Source of the DNA: Lineus longissimus
Taxonomy: Eukaryota; Nemertea; Pilidiophora; Heteronemertea; Lineidae
Length of the DNA stretch: 64,000 nucleotides
Assembly (NCBI RefSeq): GCF_910592395.1
Contig: NC_088308.1
Location: 20,909,501 to 20,973,500 of the forward strand
Direction: 5' to 3'
Part shown: in pieces, positions 1-11,731 of the stretch
Position numbering within the stretch: position 1 is the first letter of the stretch
Layout: each line of letters opens with the position of its first letter
Notes under the pieces: model-generated
What the model saw: the letters and a program-made list of their open reading frames with translations, nothing else
Database searches by the model: none
What the model was told of the DNA's origin: nothing
Position numbers and translations under genes: made by a program

Positions 1-51
1 AAATCATCAATCTGTGGCTATGTATCTCCTCTACTTCTAATCACATGAATC

Positions 52-219
52 GTGGATAAATTAGTTAAGCCTTCAGTCTTTTTATCGCCAGCACCCCTGG
101 CGACTGGGACGGATTTGCCACCAGGTCTATATATGGTGAAAGGAATAGAGTTAGCTCGTTATAATAATATGGTCGCGACAGAGTCCGTCCACATCCATTA
201 CGCGAGTAGTGTACCTCGA
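52..219 (+). other. Possible internal coding exon of the EF-hand gene (uncertain)
   Basis: An open frame runs through this stretch, and a pyrimidine-poor acceptor-like CAG lies near position 85. If it is an exon, a GT at about position 220 (GTACCT) would end it in phase 0, which matches the phase-0 start of the clear exon at 326. No EF-hand or other motif is visible in the translation and the donor is weak. It may simply be an intronic open frame. The boundaries given here are approximate. Confidence 0.25.
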
Positions 220-325
220 CAGCAAAGACAAAACATGTTAAACAGGATTTTCATTTAATACTGTCTTTACTTAGTGCAATCCATTCGGTTTTCCCCTATG
301 AAGTATTGTTGATCTTCTGTTGCAG

Positions 326-583
326 CTTGCGGGTGACTGGAAGACCCTGAGGCGAGCCTTCAAGAAACTTGACCAGGCCAACGTAGGGTACCTCTCACTC
401 CCAGAGTTCAGGACAGTACTGAGGTTAGCCAATGTGCTCCTGGACGAGGAGGAGGTGTATCACGTGATGACGGAGTTCGACGAGGGCATGACGGGAAAAA
501 TATCTTATGATAGGTTTTTGAACACTATGACGCCGAATACCCGACAAAGCCAGCGGGTGAATCTCGGGCCGACGAAACAGTAG
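326..583 (+). CDS. EF-hand domain protein, last coding exon (5' part outside window)
   Basis: The exon follows a good acceptor (CTTCTGTTGCAG, ending at 325) and reads in phase 0 from LAGDWKTLRRAFKKLD to a TAG at 581-583, 85 residues in all. It encodes a paired EF-hand. The first loop is D-Q-A-N-V-G-Y-L-S-L-P-E, which keeps positions 1, 6 and 12 but not the acidic or Asn residues at 3 and 5. The second loop is D-E-G-M-T-G-K-I-S-Y-D-R and ends in Arg instead of Glu. Both loops are therefore degenerate and probably bind calcium poorly. The helix pattern and long multi-EF-hand style recall EFCAB6-like proteins, but the family cannot be fixed from one exon. The rest of the gene lies upstream of the window. 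Confidence 0.75.
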   Translation, partial: LAGDWKTLRRAFKKLDQANVGYLSLPEFRTVLRLANVLLDEEEVYHVMTEFDEGMTGKISYDRFLNTMTPNTRQSQRVNLGPTKQ

Positions 584-2270
584 AATAGGCAATGACGTTG
601 CTGTGAAGTCGTCAGGGCCCGTTGCTGCTTGTTTCAGAACCCATTGTCTTTGATAGAGGTGTTTTCACAGCTCGTAACGGCTCCCAGATGATTTCACAGT
701 AGAATATTATGTGAACTTGAAAGCTGTGATGATTTGTTGTCAAAGATTGTAAATGATGCGGTTTAAAGTGATCTCCCGGCCTTCTGGTTGTGACTATGTC
801 CGTGCAAAACCAATGTGTGATGAATGGAAACACCACGGAATCTCTCACAGCGGGGAAATATTCTTGGTCTCATCGAAAGGCGTGAAGGAAGGAGGTTGTT
901 TCGTCAGATCAATTTCATAGACAACTTAACAAGGCTCAGGAACGCGAGCCCGATACGAATACAGCACTTGTGTTATAGGAAGGTGGTGGCCTCTATAGGT
1001 CGAGCTGGAGATGATGTATTGGGATATCAGCATGATTGTGTTAGCCACCTTCGCACTGGGACGAGGACTTTGTGTATGGGCATATTTTCTGTCTTGCTTT
1101 TGGAGAATATAGGCTCCCAGCTCTAACAGAACCTTATAATCGTATGATAATTTCAACTAATCTCCACTGACAGGGTTTATTTAGATTGCCGCTTGACAAT
1201 CATTCAATCATTTCATTTTAGATCTAGACACAGGCGCTTTTGCAAATTCTAAAATATGATGGAAACCGTATTGTTTAACGGTTTGAACTCGGACAGAGTT
1301 ATGAATTGAATTGCTGACTAATAAGTTTGGGATCCTGACTGCACTTAGCTGTCATGGTCGAACTCTATAAACACTGAGGCTTACTGTGTTCAAGTGTGGC
1401 CTCGCCAGTGGTCGTAGGGCAGTTTCGCGGTTAGAATGTTGGGTGATTGATACCAGTTAGCCTGTTAAACAATGTGATAAATTCACACAGATGCCAAATC
1501 TTGATTTGATACAGTTGTGCTGTTATGTTTTAATTAAATCCATTATGCAAAGTTTGTATATTGTTGTATTATACAATGTAGCTCCAAAGCCTAGAATGTG
1601 ATAACTATCTTTTTGAGAGTGACTGCCATTAATGTTAACCCCAAATTTGAAGTTCGGTGTTGCCAATTTGGAATGGACCATGCAGTTTAACAAACGCACC
1701 AAATAACTTGCACCTAGCGCACGATGCCCTTCTCACATATCAAAGAATTTCTTGTATTTTTGTACCTTTCCAAAAAAGGACGAAAGAAAAAATTAATTTT
1801 GGATTGGACAGGACGTATATATATATCGATAAAGTTTGTCTCTTCCGAGGACGGCGCCGCCGTCGTGGAAATCGGTCACAATCAGCACAGCATTTGCGGG
1901 CACCGCGGGCGAAAAAGCTAAAATGCGGTTGGAGCGGGTTAGGGTATAGGCCTAGGTTGTGAATATTTTTGTATATTTTCGTATCCTATGTCCAACTGTG
2001 CAATCTTTAGTTTGTCGCTCTATTCTCGTCCGGACCACACCCAACCGCTTTTCTAGATAAACTATGTTAGCGTGCTTTGCCCTTTTTTGCTTTTTTACAA
2101 CAAAACCCGCCGATTTTTCGATCAGCCGCGACGTTGTGTTTTTTTCAGGAAAGAGACGGATTTCTCTGTTATACATTTAATTCTACGTTATTGTAAATTC
2201 TGTGCACGTAACAATGTAAAAAGAATGTATGACTTGGTCATGTTTCAAATAAAATGTGTTTCTACTGTAT
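584..2270 (+). other. Inferred 3'UTR of the EF-hand gene
   Basis: No credible coding region follows the stop codon at 583. The stretch is AT-rich with one GC-rich patch around 1845-1915. It is best read as a long 3'UTR ending at the AATAAA at 2248. The short open frames on both strands show no splice signals or recognisable motifs. Confidence 0.45.
2248..2253 (+). terminator. Candidate poly(A) signal AATAAA
   Basis: A canonical AATAAA is followed within about 40 bases by T-rich and GT-containing DNA. It is the first canonical signal downstream of the EF-hand stop codon, so it is the likely end of that transcript. Confidence 0.4.
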
Positions 2271-3372
2271 AAGAATGTTCTCTTCATTTTTTATTATATA
2301 TATATATAAATATATGCCAGTGTCTTATATAGATCGGTTCAGGTCGTCAAACAATATAGTATTGTCTTGATACTAGATTTTATTGTCACTCTATAGGAAC
2401 TGCTTGATCGGTGAACGCTCGTCTGGTTATCACTGGTCACAACCAGCATGAACGGCAGGTCCTTCAAAAGACAACCCAAATGCTCAACGGATCCACTTCA
2501 AGTGTCATTGATTGTGACAAGACTTATGATACTTTGATCGAAGACACTTGACGCTTCAATGACCTCTTTCTGGACACTACACCGTTTGTTTATTTACATG
2601 ACAAGTCAGTGCATTAATACTCCGGTACTGAATGACAAGATTTTGGGCGATATTAAAAGGAAATTTTGTTCTGTGACTGAGTTCTAGTCTAGGCATAATG
2701 TAGAAATAAACACGTGAAGATGGTGATACTAAGTAGAGTCTCAGTGAGTACGTGCGAATATGATATGAGACTTGTTACCCGAAAACTGTAGGCCTATACA
2801 CCTTTCCAGAAATGGGGCGCTGAGTGTCCGAAATAGTGATGTCATAAGGGGAAACTAGGCCTTATGGTGGAGGGACAAAGGAGATAGTCATGGTTGACCA
2901 ACACAGTTGAATGCTTTTAATGCCGGACAAGGGGGGAAAAGTTAGTTCCAATGCAAGCCACCAATTTCGGGAAGCATGTATAGCAATATTGATTGGCATT
3001 GATTGAGATTGACAGCCATGATGAAACACCACTCCACGTGCTTATTGCCATGTGCTTTTGCATTTGTTTACTACATCTGGAGGCGCGCTTAAGAGAGCCA
3101 ATCCGATTGGACATTATTCTGAGGTCACTTGGCCGTTGCACTTTGTTGAGGGTGAAAGCAACACTCGTCATGCCTTTCTTTGCAGTTTCTCTGTTATATA
3201 TCTAGATCACCGGCACTTGAGCTTAAAAACGATATAACATATCTTTTTATAACTTAAAATAGCGTCTGTTTGATGGAATTCGGCCTAAAAAGATGCCTAT
3301 GCTATTCTATTCACCTCCTACCACCCCTTAAAGTCTGGCCTTCCATGACCCAATCAAAGTGCGCGACTGTGT
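2271..3372. other. Intergenic DNA between the EF-hand gene and the SAM synthetase gene
   Basis: I see no gene here. A short AT microsatellite (TATATA run at about 2296-2312) and ordinary unique-looking DNA fill the interval. The overlapping open frames at about 2917-3240 on both strands have no motifs or splice context. Confidence 0.5.
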
Positions 3373-3483
3373 CACGTGAATGTGAAAACCTATAAATTGG
3401 TCGACATCTTTAATTCCGTCTCTTTTCCAATAAGTCCGAAATTGAGATAGTGCGCGACTCACGGTTTCTTCATTGTTTTGGAA
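3373..3483 (+). promoter_or_regulatory. Core promoter and 5'UTR of the SAM synthetase gene
   Basis: A CACGTG E-box lies at 3373-3378 and a TATA-like element (TATAAATT) begins at 3391. A pyrimidine-rich stretch at about 3415-3430, a plausible transcription start, follows roughly 25-35 bases below the TATA. The start codon is at 3484. The spacing fits a TATA-driven promoter with a short 5'UTR. CACGTG is the binding site of USF/Myc-type bHLH factors; binding here is inferred. Confidence 0.5.
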
Positions 3484-6400
3484 ATGAACGGCGACATGAA
3501 CGGTATAAACGGAGATGACGATGAGACTTTCCTGTTCACGTCCGAGTCTGTTGGAGAAGGTCATCCTGGTAAGCCGAATACTTGTCAATTTTCACGTTTA
3601 TTTCCGCATTTTTGATCGCATTTTGCACTGACAGTCGTCGTGCGGTAGATGGCGATACTATCGCCTGTACATTCTTGTGTGCATCGCAGACGGAATACAT
3701 ATTGCATTGTTAGCAACCAGTACACACATTGGCCATGTGACTTCTACGCGTGCTATTGCTACTACTATACACCCCACCATGATATACTCTGTTTAGCGCT
3801 CAATTCAGTCGCTATGGTATTGATGTGACATGTATGCGTTCGACTGTCAGATGTATGGATGGACAGATGGGGGCCTGTCAGTGTCAAAACAACCAAATGG
3901 CTTAGAAAGTGGTGCCCCCAATGTTAATTGTTAGGCCTTGGCCTTTATATCATGATGTGAATGCCTTGCTAGAGGTTGAAAAGACAGGCTTGTGTGAATC
4001 GGTGCTTGGTGTGGCGTTTATCAGAATGCCAAGCTTGAATAAAACATGCACACATTAATGATCAAAGGTTAATTTATCTCGATCTTCGCAAAGGCCTTCT
4101 GACATGCTGACAATGTGTTCTGAGCAGTGTGCACATTTGTGTTCCAGTCCTGGTTCGTTTTTATCAAACTTGTCAATGAATGATGCAATGGCCAATGTAA
4201 TGAAAAGCAGCTGCAATGCCAAGGTCTTCATTACAACTGAATAGTGTTATTCATATCATTCTGGCCCAAAGTATTTGTTGAACTTGGTTATTAAACTTCG
4301 GAAAGCAGGGCCAGTGCGAGGGGGGAGGAGGAAGAGGTAATTCTTTGACCACGGTAGCGGAGATGGGCAAGATGGGTGCATTGGGGTTTGGAAGTTATGT
4401 CTTTCAATGTCATGATATTTTGAACGGCTTCAATAAACTTTAAAACGCACTTTCATGTTGTTTGGCTCTGCTCAAATTTTTTACAAGACCCTGTCTTGCC
4501 TAGTTATTCTCCATTTGCTGCCTTGCTCATGTTGTACTCGAGAAATTGTTGTTAGTATCGGATGGCTGGACAGAACAGTCCATATCATGGTACCTCCTGA
4601 AACTACAGGGACGCTTCAGTATTACTTTACAGACCAGTGCTAATGATGCATCAACATTAATTTTCAATAAGAACTGATGTGAACAGGTAAAACGCTTATT
4701 CTCAAATTGAAGATTGCTGGCCAACACTAACAATTTCACTACTTTTGTATTTGCAGATAAGATCTGTGACCAAGTCAGTGATGCTGTGTTGGATGCCCAT
4801 CTGATGCAGGATGACCATGCTAAAGTAGCCTGTGGTAAGTGTTATCTTCCTCTAGCGATAGGTGACATCAACTTGCAACCAATTAAGTGCTACCTATGTA
4901 CTCGTGTCTCATACTGTCCCCACAGTTTAGTTCCTCTTCATACAGTGTAGGTCTGTCTCTCTTTTACTATCCCCAAAGTTTAGTTACAATTAAGGTCTTT
5001 GTTTGTCCTCGTGATCTCATTACTTGGACCACTAATGCGATAGAAGGGCCTGGGTTACCTAGTTAGTTATAATAGTAAATACTGCTCATGCGTGTATTTA
5101 CACAAAGTAACTTCTGGTAATAAGCTACCTACACGCAGATCATTGTACAAGTTGACCAGTAAAGCAAAATGCAATCATAACATCATTTTATCAAAATACG
5201 ATGACATTTATCTATGGCCATTATAACCTCACTCATTGTTGTCGTTTTCATTTTGTCCCAGTTATTTTTTGAGGACTTGTTGACTGCCGCACATTGGCTT
5301 ATTGATATTATCCCATGTCGCTGGCTGTATCTGCTGCTTTGACATGTCTGATGGACTGGCTTGCACTGCATGAAAGGAAAAGATTAGGTTCTTAAATGTG
5401 GCAAATGTGGTGTATATTCAATCATGCACAATACATAAAGCTAAAAGTGATTTTGTTGCTTCCAGAAACCACCTCCAAGACCGGCATGATTCTGCTCTGT
5501 GGTGAGATCACATCAAAGGCCAATGTTGATTATCAGAAGGTTGTCCGCGATACCATCAAACAGATAGGATATGACGATTCCAAAAAGGGTAAGTTGCTCT
5601 GAAAGTTGGCCGTTTGACAGATGATGATATTATAATGGTATCTTATCAATGGATATTTGAAGTCCTTTGATATCGGAGAACAAGGGCACATTTAGATGGG
5701 AGTTGGCACTTGACCCTGTGTCGTAACTAGTTGACAATTTTACGGATCTAAAATGTTGAGTTGTGATCTTATCTTTGTCGCCTGATCTGAACTGGTCATA
5801 ACTGGCACGTTGGTGTTATCTTATCACTCTATCCTTTTATCACTGATCTTCCGAGATGTTATTGCCATGAAGGACACATGAAATACGGAGTGTTCCACAA
5901 AATATTGTAATTCTGCCAAGATTTTTCTGCCAGGGGTGGGATAGTGTTCGATGTACATTTAACCTATTGCCGGGCAACGGTCGCATCGTAATTGATAGCT
6001 AGAATTAGTAGAAATCTTGAAGGACTTTCTCCCCTGCCAACCACATAGACAGCTTGACATGTTGGGCAATGACTGATTCCCGAGGAGTTATTAAAATTTT
6101 CTAATCCTGCATGTTTATGTCGTGATCCTACACTGTGTTACTTCTTTCAGGATTTGACTTCAAGACATGCAATGTGTTAGTTGCTCTTGAACAGCAGAGT
6201 CCTGACATTGCCCAGGGCGTGCACGAGGACCGAGATGAAGATGACATTGGAGCTGGTGATCAAGGCCTTATGTTCGGCTATGCCACCGATGAAACCGAGG
6301 AACTCATGCCACTCACCGTCGTCTTGTCTCATCAACTTAACGCCAAGATTGCCGAGCTGAGGAGGAATGGAACTCTCCCTTGGGCTAGGCCCGATTCTAA

Positions 6401-8167
6401 ATCGCAGGTAGGCATTGCCATAATAAGATGATGAAATATTCAAGTGGTTTTATTGTAATTTAAACCTGTCAATACTTGGAATCTCTGTTAATCAACTTTT
6501 TGTTGAGTAAATTTTGACTGAGAGCTATGGTTTTTCTCCAGATCTGTGAGTCAAGCCATAAACGACTTTGCCTTGAGGTATGCCCAGAGTTTAGATAAGG
6601 CTGCCTCTCTGACATGTGCCTGTGTATCTCCACAGAGATTTGCTGTATGAAAATACATGTAATTGTAACACGTTCTTCCTTTTACTTTCAGGTCACTGCC
6701 GAGTACAAATTTGAGGACGGTGCCTGTGTACCAGTTCGTATCCACACTGTAGTAATCTCCTGCCAGCACAATGAAGACGTCACCCTTGAACAACTCCGTA
6801 AAGACCTCAAGGAGAAGGTCGTAGACGCTGTAATTCCCGCCAAGTACATGGACAAAAGAACCGTTCTTCATATGAATCCAGCTGGAAGATTTGTTATTGG
6901 TGGTCCACAGGTGAGGGTTTGTTGAATATTTAGAGCAGGGGCTATTCCCTACTGTGTCTTATTTTTAAAATATCCTACACGAACATGCGTAATAGTAATT
7001 TGAAGAACATTTTTAGTTTCTTGACCATATTGATATGTCATTCTACATGATTTATTTTCCAGGGTGATGCAGGTTTAACCGGAAGAAAGATCATTGTCGA
7101 CACGTACGGTGGATGGGGCGCCCACGGTGGTGGAGCTTTCTCTGGAAAAGATTTCTCGAAGGTGGACAGGTCCGCTGCGTATGCCGCTCGATGGGTTGCC
7201 AAGTCACTGGTAGCTGCGAATCTCTGTCGCAGAGTACTTGTACAGGTACGTCAGATTTTGTTTCATTACTCTGCAAAAGTTTCAATAAAAACGTCCAGGT
7301 GCTATACGAAATGCCCCATCAAACAGTCTGGCAAAAGAATTTGCTACCAGTCAGTCCCGTGACTGCAGGTTACAATTTCCTAATTTTTGCTTGCCCAAGC
7401 GGTCAACATGTTCATACATAAAGACATGCGGAAAAAGACAGATGGAAAAATGTAATTGTAATTGTTTAACGAGGTGCTCGGCACCATACCACCATGGTTT
7501 TTTATGAGGCCAGATGTGCAACTATTAGTATTGGCACCAGTTTCAGTACTCGTTTGTGTGTACCATTTTAAAAAAATCGTGATCAATGGTTATGATGTTC
7601 TCAACTCATTTCAGGTGTCATATGCGATCGGTATTGCACAGCCGTTGTCCATCAGCGTGTTCAGTTACGGTACATCAGATATGACCGAGAAGCAGCTCCT
7701 AGAGGTTGTCAAGAACAACTTTGATCTCAGACCAGGAGAGATTGTCAAGTAAGTTCCAAGTAACTTTGCAACCAGTGAACTCACAAAATTGGACTTTCCA
7801 GCCTGGGTTACTCAAAGGATTGTGGGAGGAAGTGGGCAAGACAAATGTTACCTAAGGGGAGGATTTTGAACTTCTTGGGCAGGATGTTTCGAAACACCGA
7901 TGCAATGCTTTCCCTAGCTTGTCCCAAATCTTGGCCTGTGGAACTGAAGGCCATAGGGAGACCCGGCTTGTTCATTGTGAATCCAACAAATCCTTCTACT
8001 GGCTAAGGTGATGGTTTCGTTGGAGTCCTATTTACTGGTCTAATCATCATTCTTCATCTTTCAGGGCTTTGGACCTCAGGAAACCCATCTATCAAAAGAC
8101 TGCCAGCTACGGACATTTCGGCCGCAAGGAGTTCTCTTGGGAACAGCCCAAGAAACTCCGCATTTAG
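3484..8167 (+). CDS. MAT2A: S-adenosylmethionine synthetase (methionine adenosyltransferase), complete, 8 exons
   Basis: Makes S-adenosylmethionine from methionine and ATP, releasing phosphate and pyrophosphate; a cytosolic enzyme and the source of cellular methyl groups. Coding exons are 3484-3568, 4757-4834, 5466-5588, 6151-6407, 6692-6910, 7063-7245, 7615-7748 and 8065-8167. All introns are GT-AG and all phases agree, giving 1182 nt (393 residues plus stop), close to the ~395 of animal MAT2A. Visible motifs are GHPDK at residues 26-30, the signature [11 protein letters not shown] at 129-139, and the glycine-rich GGGAFSGKD at 276-284. The C-terminus has the family's YGHFGR element. The N-terminal 13 residues are acidic and low-complexity, as is usual. 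The start is the first ATG after the TATA box. Nothing is missing or broken. The identity is certain; orthology to MAT1A versus MAT2A is not meaningful outside vertebrates. Confidence 0.97.
3569..4756 (+). other. Intron 1 of the SAM synthetase gene
   Basis: This 1.2-kb intron is the gene's longest (donor GTAAGC, acceptor TTTGCAG). The other introns (4835-5465, 5589-6150, 6408-6691, 6911-7062, 7246-7614, 7749-8064) are 150-630 bases. No RNA gene or second coding region is evident in any of them. Confidence 0.7.
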
Positions 8168-9444
8168 AGACATTTTTTTGACTCAACATCAGACAGGATA
8201 TAGATAATGTGCATCCTCTCTCAGTTGACCACGGCGCATTTCAGGGTATGGGCGGTTGCAACTCTGTTAACTACTTGGGGAAATCAAGGGTTTATTTGCA
8301 TGTTAATCATGACTTCACACAATCAGTCGACACCAGATCAGACAAGAAATTTTGGTAGGATTTTCCTCGATGAGATACAATTATTGGTTATCATAGTTTC
8401 CAAATGAGTACCAATGTTGTGGAGGTTTGGTGGACTTGAAAATTTCCATCAGATTTCCTTTATTTCTGAGATTTCGGTCTGGATGGTTCGACTAGGGTTG
8501 ACAGATCTCGATGCAATTGCTGTATGCTGACATGCACCTCAAATGTTGCTCCCTTATCCTATAGGGGTTTGTCTTGTGTTTATAAAAAACATGGAAAAGA
8601 GCAATTTATAAACACACGGGTTGACTATTGAGGCCATAAACATCTTGCAATGTTATTAGTGTCTTTAGCCACATTAGTTCTCTGCACTAAGTGTATGTTG
8701 TCTATATCCTGTTTATACGATAAATTTTTATGTGGGGATTGTTATTGTGATAACTCAGTTAAGAATGATAATGTTAATGATTTATGAGAATAATTTACTG
8801 AGCCTATGACTAATTCTTGACTCTGCGTATCATGTGTAGGGAAGGTGTAGGAAGCAGGGGTGCCCCAGCATAGACAATTGTAAATGAATTGTACAAATTG
8901 GAAGCACTGCTTTTATAATTTGATGTTTTTTATTTCTGTACAAACGGACCAAGTAGTTTGAAGAGCTTGATGCCTGAAACCAAGTTGCTAAATAGGTATC
9001 TCACATTTAGAAGTTAAACATATGCTGTGATACAGTTCTGGTTCGAGGAGTTTTACTTTATAATTCCCTGACCCAGTCCTGTCTGAACAATTTTTATGTA
9101 AAACTTTGTACTCTGCAAGTGACCTTGCCCCGGGTTGCTGCAATTCATGTATGTGTATCTTCTCTCAGACCTATCACCTTGGGGCAAGGTTGAATTTGCA
9201 ACTTATGAATGTACCAAAGACTACTTTAACCATGCTTTGTAATGATATGTGATCTTTATCATGTACTGTAAAACATCTCGTTATGTTAAGATAACTAAGG
9301 CGAAACCTTTTTCCCAAAAAAACTGTAAAAGTTTACAAATGGGCCCCATTTGTACAGAAATATTTTTTCTCTGCTTCAGAGTACAGGTTGATGTAAGATA
9401 ATTTTATTCTAAAATGTTACTTCCTAAATGTAACTATGGGATCA

Positions 9445-9450
9445 ATTAAA
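9445..9450 (+). terminator. Candidate proximal poly(A) signal ATTAAA
   Basis: ATTAAA is followed about 20-40 bases later by a T/GT-rich stretch (GGCTTTGTTTTTC), the usual downstream element. This would give the SAM synthetase transcript a 1.3-kb 3'UTR. Confidence 0.4.
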
Positions 9451-10261
9451 AATTGTACATTAGATGTCATATTTTATCTTTGGCTTTGTTTTTCTACAAG
9501 TGTTTAATTGTCTACAAGGAAATGTCTGTCTCCTACATGTGCTTGTCCACAGTCATTCATGGCTGCTCAGTCAGTAGAGGTCATGTTAGCCAGTGTTCAT
9601 TGCCTCGCCCCATGATAATGATTGAATGCTTCATTCGGGCAGTGTAAATACTGAATGCCAAGAACAAGTGATCTCTGTGCTCTGCCCAAACCCACCCAGG
9701 ACTTCCTATTGCTTAATGGTATGTCGTACCCAAAGCCGGATGGAACCATAATCTTCCACCCAGCAAGTTGCACATACCAGTTCCCCATGTAATGGACTGA
9801 ATTGAGGCTGGTGAAAACTGCCCTTTGAAAAATAGATCTCAATGGACATTGCCCAATCTGTTGTGACTGGTGAAATACAAGGAGTGCATTTCGCCACTCT
9901 AAAAAATGGGCGGTCTTATTGTGGACTGTAACCATGGCAGAGTTGCTGCACTCAACATCTTATTGTGGCCTCTTACCAGTATATTCTGCCCTCAAATGTC
10001 CCCACCCATCATCTGTTTCATTGGCTCTGCATGGTTGCTCAGTGGAACTTTTATAGTATCGACATAGTGTACCTCAATTCCATCCTAATTGATGCCCACC
10101 AACCTATGGACAGTCGAATTGATATGCTGCATGCTGTGCCGACTCAATTAAGCCAAGGTCGAGGGGGTGTATACTGAAATGTCTATTTTACATTTAAAAG
10201 GTCTTGTGTGGTTTGGAATCGACACAGTACTTATTTGCTATAATAATTAGCTGCAGTGTTA

Positions 10262-10267
10262 AATAAA
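10262..10267 (+). terminator. Candidate distal poly(A) signal AATAAA
   Basis: Canonical AATAAA followed by T-rich sequence. It would extend the SAM synthetase 3'UTR to about 2.1 kb, just before the satellite region starts. Confidence 0.35.
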
Positions 10268-10669
10268 TTTATTCTTGGCTATGAATGTATAATCAGGTTT
10301 TTCGTCTAGACTGAATACGATGTATGCTGGATGATCCTCATGTTGTTGAACTATTGGCTTACCTGGATCATTGTATGTGGATGATAAAGTTATGATGGTT
10401 CACTTATAATACTTCTAGTACCAAGAATTAATGAAGACTAGACATTTTTGTTAGTACCCATTGGCCCTAAGGTTTGCCTTGCCAGCATGATGGTGCAAAA
10501 AAGTACCACGTCATTATGACCATGCAACTCTTGAAAATATCATTGCTATTAATAATTCTAGATTCATACTTGGTATTGTTAAGAATACACAAAAAGCACG
10601 TGTAGTCCATCTCTTGTATTGTGAAAGTTGTCCCAGTGTTATATAGGCTTGACTACCTTAATTCTCATT

Positions 10670-10970
10670 GGCAGTCTCGGGCAATATACAGGTTGTGATG
10701 ATGTTTGTCTCTGTCACACATCTCATCAGTAGGACTATAACTGTCTGCATACAGATGCTGCTCTTTAGACGTCTTGGGCATGTATCCTGGTTGTCATAAT
10801 GTCAGACTATATTCATACCTGCTAACAGATATTTTCTCATCAGCTGTCTTCAGCAATACTCAAGCTGTGATAATGTCCATCTATAATGGCCTGCTCCAGA
10901 TTAACAGAGAATTCTCTCGGATACTTCTATCTCTAGTCGTCTTGGACATGTATCGATCTACTACTTATAC
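10670..10970 (+). repeat. Diverged ~71-bp satellite, upstream block
   Basis: About four degenerate monomers of the same unit that fills 13.38-14.48 kb. Each contains a TCTCATCAG or GTCGTCTT segment, a GGCA-type segment, a GGTTGTGA-like core and a GTCAGACTATAACTGCC-like tail. Cores are recognisable near 10691, 10787 and 10862. The block directly adjoins the 45-bp satellite. Confidence 0.6.
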
Positions 10971-10974
10971 CATA

Positions 10975-11480
10975 AGCTTCACCAGCCACATGTTGTGAGA
11001 GACGGGGAACTATACCTCCTCCTTCACTAGCCACAGGCTGTGAGAGACCTCAGAGAGTACAACTCTAGCGTCTTCAACCATACGTTGTGAGAGAAGAGGT
11101 ATCAATTAAGTTCTTGACGACAGATGAGTATTCCTCAAGCTGCAAGTTGTGAAATACTTGCAACCATTCCTCCTACGACATCAGCCACAGGTTGTGACAG
11201 ACACGGGGAGACCTTGTACACGACGACATGAAGCTGCCGCTCCTGCTGCACAAGCCTCAAGTTGCGAAGGACAGGACTATTCCTCTTGCTTCAGTAGCCA
11301 CTCGTTGTTTAAGACAACGACTCCTCCACCAGTAGTGAAAGACTGGGGTTTGTATCCCCTGCTTCATCAGCCACAGGTTGTGAGAGACAGGGAACTGAAC
11401 CTTTGCTACTACACCAGCCACAGGTTGTAAAGAGATCGAGGGGGCTGCTTCACGTGCCGATGGTTGTGAGAGACAATGGG
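10975..11480 (+). repeat. ~45-bp tandem repeat array, forward orientation
   Basis: About ten diverged copies of a unit built around CACCAGCCACAGGTTGTGAGAGACAGG followed by an ACCTCCTGCTT-like spacer. Cores are recognisable near 10990, 11034, 11083, 11141, 11187, 11255, 11299, 11374, 11420 and 11462, mostly 45-47 bases apart. Weak open frames across it are by-products of the repeat period. No protein is credible here. Confidence 0.75.
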
Positions 11481-11594
11481 TGATATGAATAAAGACTACC
11501 AAATGCTTTTATCTAAAACTCCATGTACATTTACACTGGGCCTTTATGTACAAAACTGAAGTAAAAGCAATTGCTAGACTTTATTCATATCACC
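11479..11594. repeat. Imperfect inverted repeat at the orientation switch
   Basis: Arms of about 33 bases at 11479-11511 and 11562-11594 match at roughly 30 positions, including a perfect 16-base block that reads GGTGATATGAATAAAG on the left arm. The 50-base spacer is unique. This fold-back lies between the forward and reverse satellite arrays. Confidence 0.85.
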
Positions 11595-11615
11595 AATCTA
11601 CTGTACACCATGCGT

Positions 11616-11731
11616 CACCAGCTGCAGGTTGTGAGAGACAGGGGACGACTGGAGGGTTGTCTCTGTTTGTACAACCATGACTGGCCTATACAGAGAAATG
11701 GTGCCCTGTCTTTCACACATTGCGGCTGGTG
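11616..11731. repeat. Fold-back of two oppositely oriented 45-bp monomers
   Basis: The left arm 11616-11643 is a forward monomer core and the right arm 11704-11731 is its reverse complement; about 23 of 28 positions pair across a 60-base loop. The transition from forward to reverse arrays occurs inside the loop. Confidence 0.75.

Larger units (their letters stand above)
8168..10267 (+). other. Long 3'UTR of the SAM synthetase gene (inferred)
   Basis: No splice-supported coding follows the TAG at 8165-8167. The stretch holds two candidate poly(A) signals, ATTAAA at 9445 and AATAAA at 10262, and a strong local hairpin at 9335-9353 (9-base arms, one-base loop). A 14-base inverted repeat at 8931-8944 and 9349-9362 could pair over about 400 bases. 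The small open frames at 9453-10177 show no domain. Confidence 0.45.

Noticed and set aside
5455-5475. METT-10-type TACAG-AAAC 3' splice site, as in nematode sams genes
   Set aside because: The intron 2 acceptor reads TTCCAG-AAACC, so the U-A preceding CAG is lacking; no other SAM synthetase acceptor matches either.
11689-11697. Exact TACAGAGAA match to the METTL16 motif
   Set aside because: It is 1.4 kb beyond the last plausible poly(A) site of the SAM synthetase and lies in the satellite loop; a nine-base match is expected by chance in a window of this size.
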